From Paracoccaceae bacterium (GTDB taxonomy: Bacteria > Pseudomonadota > Alphaproteobacteria > Rhodobacterales > Rhodobacteraceae): a stretch of 64,000 nt of DNA. Position 1 is the stretch's first letter. Every line of letters starts with the position of its first letter. The notes beneath the pieces were generated by a model that was not told the origin of the DNA, did not search any database, and saw nothing but the letters and a program-made list of their open reading frames with translations. Made by a program: the position numbers and the translations under genes. The stretch is taken from positions 123,309 through 187,308 of the forward strand of contig JAJEBG010000016.1 in the NCBI GenBank assembly GCA_022824005.1. The letters are read 5' to 3'. Positions 38,421-47,420 of the stretch are shown here, piece after piece.

Positions 38421-39932
38421 ATGAAAATCGCCATTTTGCTTGCGTCCAACGAGAAAGAGGATTCACGGCAAATTTTTCCTGAAGAGTCAGTACTCTTTGA
38501 GCTCATGCTGAATTCAGTTAGCGACCGCTTCTGCTGTGTCACTTTCCCAATGCAAACGGGCCGGTTTCCGCCTTCATTGTCTGACTTTGATGGCTTTATC
38601 ATCACCGGAGTCAGTGTGTCGGTCCACTCAACGTTACCATGGTTGGCCAAGTTGTTTGAGTGGGTAAGAGATATCAAAGAGGCGGGAATTCCACTCTTTG
38701 GAAGTGGTTTTGGACATTTGGCCATTGCCAAAGCGCTAGGGGGCGAGATCAAAACCAATGCGTTCGGATGGTCTTTGGGAGTGGAGGTCGTTGAGTGGAC
38801 AGAAGAAGAATTCCACACCAGCGATGACATTCAGCAGTCTCAATTTTACTCGGCCCACCGAGAACATGTGTCTCGTCCTCCACCCGGTTCTCGAATTGTT
38901 GGCCTTAACCCTCGAACGCCCATTGCCGCTATGACCATCGGAGAGAACATTTTTACAACTCAATACCATCCCGAGATACCACAAGACTTCATGCTAGCTC
39001 TTGTTGATTCCATGAAAGACAAAATGGGGGCTGAGCTCCAACACGCCCAAGAAGCCGTACATTGGCCCGTGGCAACAGAAGACTTTTCTCGAAATTTGGT
39101 GGCCTTCTTCACATCATTTAGGCACCATGATGACGACGATGGCGTCGCTCGTCGTGCCAAGTTTGCTGAGAAAATATCGCGGCAAGCCGGGCAGCTGGCA
39201 TTGGAATATTTCAGTGATATCCCGTCTCTCAAAATTTCCAGCAAAGGGATTCAAGACGTGGTATCGAATGCTGACCAAAATGTGGAACAGCTTATTCGAG
39301 ACCAGATTGCTCACTCTTTTCCCGATGATGGGATCATAGGGGAGGAATTCGAAGACACGTACGGCCATTCAGGATTTAATTGGGTGATTGATCCAATTGA
39401 TGGGACTTCAAACTTTGTTCGAGGAATTGCCGCTTGGGCCATTGTTGTAGCCTGCACGTACAAATCCCAGATTGTTATTGGCTCTATCTTTGACCCCGTT
39501 CATCACGAACACTTCTTTTGCCGCCGGCATCACGGGGCGCAATTAAATGGTAAAGCCATCTGTGCCTCGGGGCACAAAAAACTCTCAGAGGGTCTGACGG
39601 GTATCGGCACCTCTTCACTCGCCGAGACTCACCCTATTCCCGCTTTGACCGGAGAGTTGCTAAATCACGACGCGCTATTTGTAAAGAATGGATCCGGGGC
39701 CCTTGGCCTCGCTTACACCGCGTGCGGTCGTTATGTCGCCTACATTGAAGATCACATGAAATCGTGGGATTGCTTGGCAGGCCTTCTTCTTGCCGAGGAA
39801 TCAGGAGCTATCGTTCATGACTTTGACTTTGAACGCATGATGCGGCGAGGGAGCCGCGTTGTTGTCGCGCCCCCCTCCGTCATTCAAGAAGTCCGCGTGA
39901 TTTCACAAAAAGTCCTATCTCATCCGCAGTAA
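38421..39932 (+). CDS. Fusion of an inactive class I glutamine amidotransferase domain and an inositol-monophosphatase-family domain
   Basis: Predicted protein of 503 residues. Residues 1-195 follow the GMP-synthase-like GATase fold (FDGFIITGVSVSVHS, then an ALGG helix, then QYHPEI with the His-Glu pair), but the nucleophile elbow reads FGSGFGHLA where active enzymes have G-I-C-F-G-H. Cys is replaced by Gly (about residue 96). Residues 250-500 are an IMPase-family phosphatase with motifs GEEFED, IDPIDGTSNF and WDCLAGLLLAEESGA, all metal ligands present. The phosphatase half is likely active on a sugar or inositol phosphate, histidinol phosphate or PAP; the amidotransferase-like half may bind a ligand or partner. 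ATG 38382 is an alternative start, but its AAAGG abuts the ATG, whereas 38421 has AAAAGG about ten bases upstream. Confidence 0.8.
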   Translation: MKIAILLASNEKEDSRQIFPEESVLFELMLNSVSDRFCCVTFPMQTGRFPPSLSDFDGFIITGVSVSVHSTLPWLAKLFEWVRDIKEAGIPLFGSGFGHLAIAKALGGEIKTNAFGWSLGVEVVEWTEEEFHTSDDIQQSQFYSAHREHVSRPPPGSRIVGLNPRTPIAAMTIGENIFTTQYHPEIPQDFMLALVDSMKDKMGAELQHAQEAVHWPVATEDFSRNLVAFFTSFRHHDDDDGVARRAKFAEKISRQAGQLALEYFSDIPSLKISSKGIQDVVSNADQNVEQLIRDQIAHSFPDDGIIGEEFEDTYGHSGFNWVIDPIDGTSNFVRGIAAWAIVVACTYKSQIVIGSIFDPVHHEHFFCRRHHGAQLNGKAICASGHKKLSEGLTGIGTSSLAETHPIPALTGELLNHDALFVKNGSGALGLAYTACGRYVAYIEDHMKSWDCLAGLLLAEESGAIVHDFDFERMMRRGSRVVVAPPSVIQEVRVISQKVLSHPQ

Positions 39933-40031
39933 AACGCACTTGGTCAGGCCGAGTGCGGGCGAGAATTCGTTGACATTCTTTCATCAATTAATTACCCTTT
40001 GCGCCGCACATCTAAGAACATTTTATACCCA

Positions 40032-40697
40032 ATGAAACCGGACCCCATTATATATGAGACCCTGAAAAAGAAGCATCAAGCTGTCAGGGATCAACTGCAT
40101 GACAACCTGAATTTGCGTATCCACAGAGCGTTGAGTTGGCTGCATCGTGCCGAGCAATTATATGACAGTGAAAATTTTGACGAGAGTTTTATCCTCTACT
40201 GGATATCCTTCAATGCAATTTATTCCGCCGAGCGAATTTACCGGCCGGGCATATCAGAAAAGGATGTTTTTTCTGATTTCTTCTGCACGATCGAAAAGTT
40301 GGACAAGAGCAAGGAGGTCTACAATGTGATCTGGACCACATTCTCCAACTCAGTCCGAACATTGATCAAGAATAAACATGTCTACCAACCGTTTTGGGAA
40401 TCTGTTTATAAGCAGAATCTTGGATGGGAGACAAAGTTCGAGGAAAGCAAAAAACAGTTTAATTTTGCTTTCAGTCGACAAGATACGATCATGATTCTCT
40501 GCATCCTCTTTGACCGTCTCTATGTCCTACGCAATCAACTTGTTCATGGGGGCGCGACTCTTAATGGAAGCAAAAACCGCCCTCAGATCCGTGATGGGGC
40601 CGATATCATGGCTTTTCTCACCCCCCTCTTTATTGAACTCATGATTGATAACCCCAACGCGGAATGGCCTCGGCCTTTCTATCCTGTCACCGAGTAA
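40032..40697 (+). CDS. HEPN-like (ApeA-type) protein with R-x4-H motif
   Basis: All-helical protein of 221 residues with no close relative I can name. Near the C-terminus LRNQLVHGGA (R167 to H172) gives the R-x4-H motif of HEPN ribonucleases, often found in toxins and abortive-infection systems, and the upstream helices (LHRAEQLYDSENFDESFILYWISFNAIYSAERIY) resemble the HEPN N-terminal helix pair. The longer frame starts with TTG 39999, but ATG 40032 is more likely. It is a singleton: no MNT nucleotidyltransferase or other partner lies next to it. The RNase role is inferred from the motif. Confidence 0.6.
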   Translation: MKPDPIIYETLKKKHQAVRDQLHDNLNLRIHRALSWLHRAEQLYDSENFDESFILYWISFNAIYSAERIYRPGISEKDVFSDFFCTIEKLDKSKEVYNVIWTTFSNSVRTLIKNKHVYQPFWESVYKQNLGWETKFEESKKQFNFAFSRQDTIMILCILFDRLYVLRNQLVHGGATLNGSKNRPQIRDGADIMAFLTPLFIELMIDNPNAEWPRPFYPVTE

Positions 40698-40739
40698 AAT
40701 TTTCTTGTAACGACCCGGCGCCGTGAATTGTGGATATCC

Positions 40740-41699
40740 TCACCTTGCGGCCTTTCTTGGTGATTGCCCCGGGAGAGCACAAAGAATTTCAAACAAGAGA
40801 TTGGCTCCAATCAGAGCTGTATTTCCTGAAGGATCATAGGGCGGCGAGACCTCGACGAGATCGGCACCCACAATGTTGAGACCTTGGCATCCTCGGATGA
40901 TTTCCAACGCTTGAATGGTTGTTAACCCGCCGATCTCCACGGTACCTGTGCCCGGAGCGAATGCGGGATCAAGCGAGTCGATATCAAAAGAGATATAGAC
41001 GGGCTTGGTTTGACCAACTCGGGTTTGGAAATCTTTCATCAGCGGCGTTAGCGATTGGTGCCAACAGGTTTCGGCTTGTACCACCTGAAACCCAATCCCT
41101 CGCCCCCAGTCATAATCTTTTTCGCTGTAACCGGTGCCACGCAATCCAATCTGAATCGTCTGTTGGGGATCGATGAGATTTTCCTCCACCGCGCGCCGGA
41201 ACGGTGTGCCGTGAGCCACTTTTTCCCCAAACATCACATCAGATGTGTCGGCATGTGCATCCACATGAATGAGCGCGACGGGACCGAATTGGGCGGCAAT
41301 GGCACGAAGGACTGGATAGGTTAAAGTATGATCGCCGCCGAGGATGAGCGGGGTCGCCCCATGTTTCAAGACCGAAGAGATGCCATCGGTGATAATGTCA
41401 CAACTTGCGCTGAGATTGAATGTGTTGATCGCCAAATCACCAATGTCTGCCACTTGCAAATTTTCGAATGGCGCCATCCCGTTGCCCATTCCATAAGGTC
41501 TGATCATACAACTTTCGGCGCGAATTTGGCGAGGGCCATGCCGAGTACCCGCACGATTCGAGGTGCCAATATCGATCGGAACACCGAGGAAACAGGCATC
41601 CAAACTCTGAGCCGTCTCCTGGTAGGGTAGACGCATCATGGTCGCGATTCCTCCAAAGCGAGGCATCTCATTCCCACCTAATGGCTGATTGAATTTCAT
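40740..41699 (-). CDS. speB: Agmatinase/ureohydrolase family protein
   Basis: Binuclear manganese hydrolase of 319 residues that most likely converts agmatine to putrescine and urea. Metal-ligand motifs are complete: LGGDHTLTYP, HVDAHADTSD and SFDIDSLDPAFAPGTGT. The N-terminal DACFLGVPIDIGTSNRAGTRHGPRQIR is typical of agmatinase, but guanidinobutyrase, guanidinopropionase and proclavaminate amidinohydrolase are close relatives. TTG 41717 opens the frame; ATG 41699 has AAGGA seven bases before it. No arginine decarboxylase is nearby. Confidence 0.85.
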   Translation of the reverse strand: MKFNQPLGGNEMPRFGGIATMMRLPYQETAQSLDACFLGVPIDIGTSNRAGTRHGPRQIRAESCMIRPYGMGNGMAPFENLQVADIGDLAINTFNLSASCDIITDGISSVLKHGATPLILGGDHTLTYPVLRAIAAQFGPVALIHVDAHADTSDVMFGEKVAHGTPFRRAVEENLIDPQQTIQIGLRGTGYSEKDYDWGRGIGFQVVQAETCWHQSLTPLMKDFQTRVGQTKPVYISFDIDSLDPAFAPGTGTVEIGGLTTIQALEIIRGCQGLNIVGADLVEVSPPYDPSGNTALIGANLLFEILCALPGQSPRKAAR

Positions 41700-42145
41700 G
41701 AGATCATCCTTAGACAATTGTTGACGCTCAATAATTCACTATCTATCACAATAAGACAAACGACAATGCCCGCCGGCCTGACCATAAAGACGAGAGAGGA
41801 ATTCCCTTCGGCTAGACATAATAACTGGCTTGATGATTGATTTTCGTTTTGGTTAAAAACAATACGGAGTGAGACAAATTTTTGGCCTCTGAATGTTCCA
41901 ATGTCATCATTTTCTTAAGCCTTATTGACCGCCGCCCATTTGATTCTCTCGGCAGACGCGGCACTTTTTGAAACCATCTCGCTCTCGATGTGAGCGACAC
42001 TGATCGCCAGCCCGTTCGGTTCTGCTTTCTCCATACGGACGGATGATTTTCATCAATCACGGCCCCCATCACAAACGCTTCGCAGTTGAAGTGCCCAAAA
42101 GCGGATAGCGTAAAAAAGACCCTTTAGAGAGCCCCTTGCTTGGGA
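41700..42145. other. Intergenic stretch between speB and the toxin-antitoxin pair
   Basis: No gene is supported in these 446 nt. An 86-codon minus-strand frame at 41812-42072 shows no recognisable domain and no ribosome site, so I leave it out. Confidence 0.4.
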
Positions 42146-42595
42146 TCATGCAGCGAGGAGATGATAGTCCTCCGGATCACTGCCATCGATCCTGATCGGA
42201 TCTTTTTTGGGACTCAGTGTTACTTTTGCGGATACTTCATCGACATTCAGGGCGACATTCAGATCCAGCCGCTCGACTGCCATCAGTCGGATCAGCATTT
42301 CTGCCGTATCCTTTATCGACGTTTCCTCTCGTTCCCACCGGCTTATCGTGAGAAGCGTTACTTTGAGAATATCCGCCAGTTTTTCCTGTGTGAGCCCCAT
42401 TTCCGTGCGCAGAAAGCGCAACTCTTTTCCGCTCATTTTCGAAGGCAGTCTCACGATGCCCTCGGCAATAACCTGATGCAACAACCCTATTGCCGGCACC
42501 GTAACAGTCGCTTTGCCTGCATGGTCTTCGACCATGTTCGTGCCCTCGATGAACACATTGTCTAGTCCACACTGGGTATAATGGTAAGCGCCCAT
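42146..42595 (-). CDS. MqsA-like antitoxin with XRE helix-turn-helix
   Basis: Predicted 149-residue antitoxin and autoregulator. The N-terminus GAYHYTQCGLDNVFIEG looks like the first strand of a YgiT/MqsA-type zinc finger that kept only one of its cysteines. An XRE-type HTH follows (MSGKELRFLRTEMGLTQEKL then ADILKVTLLTISRWEREE, about residues 55-95), then a 40-residue tail. ATG 42616 is in frame, but ATG 42595 has GGAG six bases before it. It lies 49 nt downstream of the DUF4258-type toxin on the same strand, the usual toxin-first order for MqsRA-like and DUF4258 pairs. Confidence 0.75.
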   Translation of the reverse strand: MGAYHYTQCGLDNVFIEGTNMVEDHAGKATVTVPAIGLLHQVIAEGIVRLPSKMSGKELRFLRTEMGLTQEKLADILKVTLLTISRWEREETSIKDTAEMLIRLMAVERLDLNVALNVDEVSAKVTLSPKKDPIRIDGSDPEDYHLLAA

Positions 42596-42644
42596 TTTTT
42601 CTCCATCATGATTCATCGCGCCACATTACTGTCAAAACTTTGAT

Positions 42645-42935
42645 CTAGCGCGATTTCTTGTCAGGGATTACAACGACTCTCACATATCTCGCACCCGAAT
42701 TGGGTGATCGGCTTTCAACCTTGTATTTGAAAAACCCTGACATAGTCGAAGGTTCTGGATTTTCGTATACAAAGCCATGCTTCAATACGAACAGCACATC
42801 CGATACAATTAGACCACGTTCATTTATCCTTTCTTTCGCGTGCGCGGTATATGCAAAGTCACATGTTCGATCTTGTGCAATTAAATTGATATTGCTTGTT
42901 GCATTTGCAGGGAGCCAAGGTTGTTGATCAGCTAT
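42645..42935 (-). CDS. DUF4258-type toxin with ATA in place of a start codon
   Basis: A 96-codon frame reads ADQQPWLPANATSNINLIA then YTAHAKERINERGLIVSDVL, VLKHGFVYENPEPST, GFFKYKVESRSPNSGAR and RVVVIPDKKSR. This is the DUF4258 pattern (H-x3-R-x3-RG, then Dvl-x-vLk-Gfvy), and conservation runs right up to the N-terminal W-L-P of that family. The first sense codon after the upstream TGA is ATA at 42933-42935, where an ATG would give MADQQPWLP; no ATG, GTG or TTG precedes the conserved core. Either the start was lost by ATG to ATA, silencing the toxin, or ATA/ATT starts are used. It is the toxin of the pair with the 42146-42595 antitoxin. Confidence 0.72.
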   Translation of the reverse strand: MADQQPWLPANATSNINLIAQDRTCDFAYTAHAKERINERGLIVSDVLFVLKHGFVYENPEPSTMSGFFKYKVESRSPNSGARYVRVVVIPDKKSR

Positions 42936-42972
42936 TCACGCCGCGACCCTGTTTTATTGTTCGTGTCATCAT

Positions 42973-42987
42973 TTATCATTTTGATAA
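42973..42987. promoter_or_regulatory. Palindrome upstream of the toxin-antitoxin pair
   Basis: TTATCA-ttt-TGATAA is a perfect 6-3-6 inverted repeat about 40 nt upstream of the toxin frame, where an XRE antitoxin would bind to repress its own operon. Binding is an inference from position and symmetry. Confidence 0.35.
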
Positions 42988-43014
42988 TCGTCCGCAAGCA
43001 TTTTTGCCAGAGTT

Positions 43015-43182
43015 ATGTCGCAGGACTCCGACTTGTGTGATAATCTATCCAAGTTGGTGGATCACTATCAGGGGGCTACGCCCCCCACGACGGGCCGACG
43101 GCCCCGGGAGGCGGCAGACGGGGTGATTGCGGCGACGTTCCGGCACATGGCGAGCCGCAACAACGATCCGTGCGCTGTGTAG
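43015..43182 (+). CDS. Short GC-rich open frame, possible gene remnant
   Basis: ATG-opened frame of 55 codons (MSQDSDLCDNLSKLVDHYQG then ATPPTTGRRPREAADGV, ending NNDPCAV). Its third-codon positions are mostly G or C from codon 20 onward, unlike the neighbouring genes, which hints at coding DNA of foreign origin. I do not recognise it. It could be the 5' end of a truncated gene, since the following sequence shows no continuation. Confidence 0.25.
   Translation: MSQDSDLCDNLSKLVDHYQGATPPTTGRRPREAADGVIAATFRHMASRNNDPCAV
43070..43104. repeat. Pair of GC-rich hairpins
   Basis: Two perfect short dyads lie side by side: GGGGGC-tac-GCCCCC (43070-43084) and GGGCC-gac-GGCCC (43092-43104). GC content is far above the surroundings. 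They may be leftovers of a mobile or intergenic palindromic element. There is no T-run for a terminator. Confidence 0.5.
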
Positions 43183-43546
43183 TCCCATTCGAGCCATGCG
43201 CTTTAGTGGTAGCCGCCAAGGCAAGTGGCACATCTACTGATCTGCTTGCTGGGTCAACAAATCGTGATGAAGATGAGAACTTCGATGTGTAATTTGTCAT
43301 GACTTTTTCCCACGTTGCTTCCGCTGTTGTGAGTTCCAAGCTAGAGGCCGCTAGTGTCATAAAATCTGTAAGCGGCCATGCAATGCACGCCCTTCGAAAG
43401 GCCGTTCTGGGCCATCAGCCCAACTTTGCAAAGTTCACTTCTGCGCTAAATCAGATTCCGGTCAAGGCGCGATTGGCGCTTTTTCGATCAACGGCGAGAC
43501 CGTTTTCCAACCCGATCAATCGTTTTGACTGGCCATCGCCAATCGC
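43183..43546. other. Unassigned stretch right of the hairpins
   Basis: No supported gene. A plus-strand frame 43299-43604 (opening MTFSHVASAVVSSKLEAAS) runs into the antisense of the cox medium subunit and matches nothing I know. With the GC-rich frame and hairpins it marks a likely insertion scar between the toxin-antitoxin pair and the cox operon. Confidence 0.3.
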
Positions 43547-44335
43547 TCAATGGGCAGAATCAACCGCTCTTCCGGTCAGCACTTTGACCAAGTGGGCCCG
43601 ATAAGCAGCCGAGCCATGAATATCGACAATTTTTCCTTCTGCCGGAACGATCAAGTCGGCGATGGCTTCGCGTCTGAAATCGTCAGACAAGGCCTGCTCA
43701 GCTTCTTTCCATCGGTATACGCCTTCCTCTGACGCTCCGGTCACCGCGACCCTGACCTGACCCGATTTTTGCGTCACAAAAACACCCACGAGGGCAAATC
43801 TTGAAGCCGGTTGCTCAAACTTTTGGTAACTGGCGCGGTCGGGAATGGGAAATCGTATCTCTGTGATAAACTCACCCTCTGATAGAGCCGTTTCAAAAAG
43901 TCCACAGAAGAAGTCATCCGCCGAATAGGAACGCTCTTGCGTTTTGATTTCTGCATCGCCCGCAAGAGCCGCCGCCGGATAACAAGCGGACGGGTCGTTA
44001 TTAGCCAAACTTCCCCCTATGGTTCCTCGGTTCCGAACTGCAGGATCACCAATATTAGCGGCCAAGGATGCCAACGCCGGATAGAGTGTTCTCGTCTCAT
44101 TCGCGACATCAACATGGCGTGTCGCGGCACCAATGGTCACTGACCCTTGGCTGGGCGATACCCCCTTTATTTCATCAATACCGGTCAGTGAAACCAAGGT
44201 CTTTGGTGAGGCTAGGCGGCTCTTCATGGTCGGAATCAGGGTCTGCCCACCGGCAATCACCTGCGTCTCATCCTTTGCCAAAAGGCGCGACGCATCGTCC
44301 AAATTCGTGGGCCTCTCCACAGCAAAATCATACAT
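43547..44335 (-). CDS. coxM: CoxM-like FAD-binding subunit (xanthine dehydrogenase family)
   Basis: Medium, FAD-carrying subunit of a CO-dehydrogenase/xanthine-dehydrogenase-type hydroxylase, 262 residues. FAD motifs AGGQTLIPTMKSRLA (about 32-46) and NRGTIGGSLANNDPSA (about 104-120) are intact. It passes electrons from the CoxS iron-sulfur clusters to the acceptor. The ATG has a strong GAGGAGG ribosome site. It is the last gene of the operon; the S-L-M order and the CoxL active-site motif both identify the form II type. Confidence 0.88.
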   Translation of the reverse strand: MYDFAVERPTNLDDASRLLAKDETQVIAGGQTLIPTMKSRLASPKTLVSLTGIDEIKGVSPSQGSVTIGAATRHVDVANETRTLYPALASLAANIGDPAVRNRGTIGGSLANNDPSACYPAAALAGDAEIKTQERSYSADDFFCGLFETALSEGEFITEIRFPIPDRASYQKFEQPASRFALVGVFVTQKSGQVRVAVTGASEEGVYRWKEAEQALSDDFRREAIADLIVPAEGKIVDIHGSAAYRAHLVKVLTGRAVDSAH

Positions 44336-44408
44336 AAATCTTTCCTCCTCAGTCAGACCCTTAAGGTCTCACCCCATCTGTTGTCCAAGTCAAACATTTC
44401 ATCAGCCT

Positions 44409-46778
44409 TTAGGTTTGGATCGCTTCCCAAACACGGTGAGGACTCAATGGCATGTCGATATGATCAACGTGGCTGTATCCGCCACGTGACAACGCATCAA
44501 TCACCGCGTTCACAATCGCCGGTGGCGAGCCAATCGCTCCTGCTTCTCCGCAGCCTTTCACACCCAATGGGTTATGCGTGCAGGGAGTCTGGCAGGAATG
44601 GTCAACCACCATTGATGGCAAATCATCGGCACGAGGCATGGCATAGTCCATATAGGAGCCTGACAGCAATTGTCCGTCCTCGTCATAAATGGCTGACTCC
44701 AGCATGGCTTGACCGATCCCTTGGGCGATACCGCCATGCACTTGACCGTCAACCACCATCGGGTTGACGATGCGACCGAAGTCATCGGCGGCGGCAAATG
44801 AGCAAATGTCAACTTTGCCCGTTTCGGGATCAACCTCAACTTCACAAGCGTAAGCACCGGCCGGATAGGTGAAATTTGCGGGATCGTAAAAGGCCGTTTC
44901 CTCAAGCCCCGGCTCCAATTCAGTTAACGGATAGTTGTGTGGCACATAGGCCGCCAAACACACATCAGCCCAAGCCACTTCCTTGTCGGTTCCGGCAACA
45001 CGAAAGGTGCCATCCGAAAACTCAACGTCATCCGCCGACGCTTCCATGAGATGAGCCGCAATCTTCTTTGCCTTGGCAATGATCTTTTCGGTCGCTCTCA
45101 ATATTGCCGAGCCACCAACAGCGATGGAACGAGACCCGTAAGTTCCCATCCCCATAGGCGTGTTGGCCGTATCGCCATGTTGAAGATTGATCTGATCTTC
45201 TGCGATACCCAACATTTCGGACACAACCTGCGGGAATGTTGTCTCATGACCTTGGCCATGCGAGTGACTTCCCGTCATCACCGTGACCGACCCGGTCGCA
45301 TTCACTCGCAAGGTTGCGCTCTCATAAAGGCCAGCCCGAGCTCCAAGCTGACCTACAAGGTTAGAGGGGGCAAGTCCACACGCTTCAATATAGCAGTTTA
45401 GGCCCAATCCTCGTAGTTTACCCTTCGATTTTGATTGCGCCAAACGATTATCAAAGCCCTTGAGATCAGCAATCTCCTCAAGCTTATCCATCGTCGCGTG
45501 GTAATCACCGGTGTCATATTCCAAAGCCACCGGCGTGGCATAGGGAAACTGATCTTTGGCAATGAAATTGCGGCGACGAATCTCAATCGGATCGATACCC
45601 AATTCCCGCGCCGCCTTATCAATGACCCTCTCCAACTGAAAAGTCGCTTCTGGCCGTCCAGCGCCACGATAAGCGTCAACAGGAACCGTATTGGTAAACA
45701 CAGCCTTCACGTTGACATAGATTAACGGTGTCACATAGTTCCCGGCCATCAAAGTGCCGTGCAACCACGTCGGTACGGAGGTTGAAAAAGTGGATAGATA
45801 AGCCCCCATATTGGCCAAGGTTGACGTTCGAATGGCGATAAAGTTTCCATCATGATCCAAAGCCAGTTCAATCGTCGTCACATGATCGCGTCCATGGGCG
45901 TCGGTGATAAAGGATTCTGAGCGACTCGCCGTCCATTTCACGGCCCGCTTCAATTCACGAGCCGCAAAGGTACAGAAGGCCTCTTCAGCATAGTGAAAAA
46001 TCTTTGAACCAAACCCACCGCCTACATCGGGTGCCACCACGCGCAACTTGTGTTCAGGAATGCTTAACACAAAAGCCCCCATCAGCAGTCGAATCACGTG
46101 TGGATTTTGCGATGTGGTATAGAGAATCGATTCATCGTTAGAGGAATTATAGTCTCCGACAGCGACCCGTGGCTCCATGGCATTCGGGACCAACCGATTG
46201 TTTGTGAGATCCAAACGCGTGACATGTGGGGCCTTCTTAATGGCCGCGTCAACTTCGTCTTTGTTATCTTCGATAAATCCCCAATCGTAGCAAAGATTTG
46301 TTTCCAAATCGTCATGGACGAGCGGGCCGCCATCGAGCGCCGCGCGCATGTCAATCACGGCGGGCAATTCTTCGATATCGACCTCAATCATCTCCGCCGC
46401 ATCACGCGCTTCGGCCGCCGATTCAGCGACAATTGCGGCGATGGGATCACCAACATGTCGAACCTTTCCCTGAGCGAGCACTGGATGGGCCGGCTCTTTC
46501 ATGGGCTCACCAAACCGGTCCGTCACCTGCCAGCCGCAGGGCAATCCCCCAACACTAGCAAAATCAGCGCCGGTGAAGATGCGGAGCACAGCGGGATGGG
46601 CCGCCGCTCTTTCGGTGTTGATTGATTTGATAGTTCCATGCGCCACATCAGAACGCAGGAAATGAACATAAGCCTGTCCATAAACATTGATGTCATCGGT
46701 GTAGCGACCGTTTCCTGTCAGGAACCGCACATCTTCTCGACGCTTTGAACTTGCGCCAAAACCAAAGTCTTTGGGCAT
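44409..46778 (-). CDS. coxL: CoxL-like molybdopterin subunit, form II
   Basis: Catalytic large subunit, 789 residues. The active-site loop reads [18 protein letters not shown], the AYRGAGR signature of form II. Form I CoxL enzymes, with proven CO oxidation, have AYxCSFR with a copper-bound Cys, which is absent here. Molybdopterin-binding glycine motifs ([39 protein letters not shown]) with the catalytic Glu in the last are present. CO oxidation by form II enzymes is disputed, and a different aldehyde- or N-heterocycle-type substrate is quite possible. The ribosome site is AGGAGG. Confidence 0.9.
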   Translation of the reverse strand: MPKDFGFGASSKRREDVRFLTGNGRYTDDINVYGQAYVHFLRSDVAHGTIKSINTERAAAHPAVLRIFTGADFASVGGLPCGWQVTDRFGEPMKEPAHPVLAQGKVRHVGDPIAAIVAESAAEARDAAEMIEVDIEELPAVIDMRAALDGGPLVHDDLETNLCYDWGFIEDNKDEVDAAIKKAPHVTRLDLTNNRLVPNAMEPRVAVGDYNSSNDESILYTTSQNPHVIRLLMGAFVLSIPEHKLRVVAPDVGGGFGSKIFHYAEEAFCTFAARELKRAVKWTASRSESFITDAHGRDHVTTIELALDHDGNFIAIRTSTLANMGAYLSTFSTSVPTWLHGTLMAGNYVTPLIYVNVKAVFTNTVPVDAYRGAGRPEATFQLERVIDKAARELGIDPIEIRRRNFIAKDQFPYATPVALEYDTGDYHATMDKLEEIADLKGFDNRLAQSKSKGKLRGLGLNCYIEACGLAPSNLVGQLGARAGLYESATLRVNATGSVTVMTGSHSHGQGHETTFPQVVSEMLGIAEDQINLQHGDTANTPMGMGTYGSRSIAVGGSAILRATEKIIAKAKKIAAHLMEASADDVEFSDGTFRVAGTDKEVAWADVCLAAYVPHNYPLTELEPGLEETAFYDPANFTYPAGAYACEVEVDPETGKVDICSFAAADDFGRIVNPMVVDGQVHGGIAQGIGQAMLESAIYDEDGQLLSGSYMDYAMPRADDLPSMVVDHSCQTPCTHNPLGVKGCGEAGAIGSPPAIVNAVIDALSRGGYSHVDHIDMPLSPHRVWEAIQT

Positions 46779-46830
46779 TAAAATAACCTCCTACTTAATG
46801 AGACAACCCCAGTCCATGCCAGTCACCAAT

Positions 46831-47307
46831 TTAAGTCGCCGCTCGCATGGTTTGCGCCGCCGCTTGAATGGCGTGGACAATATTCTGATAGCCGGTGCAG
46901 CGACAAATGTTGCCTTCGAGATAATCTCTGATTTCATATTCTGTCGGGTCGGGATTTTTTTTCAGCAGTGCCGCAGCGGACATGACCATACCTGGCGTGC
47001 AAAAACCGCATTGCAGACCGTGATGGTCCTGAAAGGCTTGCTGGATCGTACCGAGGGAGCCATCATCTTCCGCCATCCCTTCAATGGTCGCCACATCCGC
47101 GCCTTGTGCCTCCCATGCAAACATCGTGCAAGACTTAACAGCCTCGCCATCCACATGAACCACGCAGGCTCCGCATTGACTGGTATCACAACCGACATGG
47201 GTGCCCGTGAGATTTAAATTATCTCGAAGGAAATCCGAAAGCAGCGACCGCCCCTCACAATCACTCGTTTTCTCTTGACCATTGACTGTCAAAGTTACCG
47301 TGACCAT
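46831..47307 (-). CDS. coxS: CoxS-like [2Fe-2S] subunit
   Basis: Small iron-sulfur subunit of 158 residues. The plant-ferredoxin cluster is formed by [15 protein letters not shown] with a further Cys after it, and the second cluster by CGFCTPGM and [10 protein letters not shown]. It transfers electrons between the molybdenum site in CoxL and FAD in CoxM. It begins the structural S-L-M set and has GGAGG just before its ATG. Confidence 0.92.
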   Translation of the reverse strand: MVTVTLTVNGQEKTSDCEGRSLLSDFLRDNLNLTGTHVGCDTSQCGACVVHVDGEAVKSCTMFAWEAQGADVATIEGMAEDDGSLGTIQQAFQDHHGLQCGFCTPGMVMSAAALLKKNPDPTEYEIRDYLEGNICRCTGYQNIVHAIQAAAQTMRAAT

Positions 47308-47420
47308 CTCATCACTCCTCCCTTAAGTACACCTCTCTCCTATTCAATTGGCGAACTTATGTCAATCACTTTTTTCCGCCGACTTCACACACATACTGGA
47401 CATTAAATCACCATCCGTTG

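Noticed and set aside
41812..42072. 86-codon minus-strand frame between speB and the antitoxin
   Set aside because: No recognisable domain, no ribosome site and unremarkable codon pattern.
42140..42565. Plus-strand 141-codon frame
   Set aside because: Antisense shadow of the antitoxin HTH gene.
42658..42927. Plus-strand 89-codon frame
   Set aside because: It is antisense to the DUF4258-type toxin, whose conserved motifs fit the minus strand.
43299..43604. Plus-strand 101-codon frame beside coxM
   Set aside because: It overlaps the coxM 3' end antisense and has no known domain.
44409..46778. True (form I) carbon monoxide dehydrogenase
   Set aside because: The active-site loop is AYRGAGR, without the Cys of the AYxCSFR motif, so only a form II call is supported.
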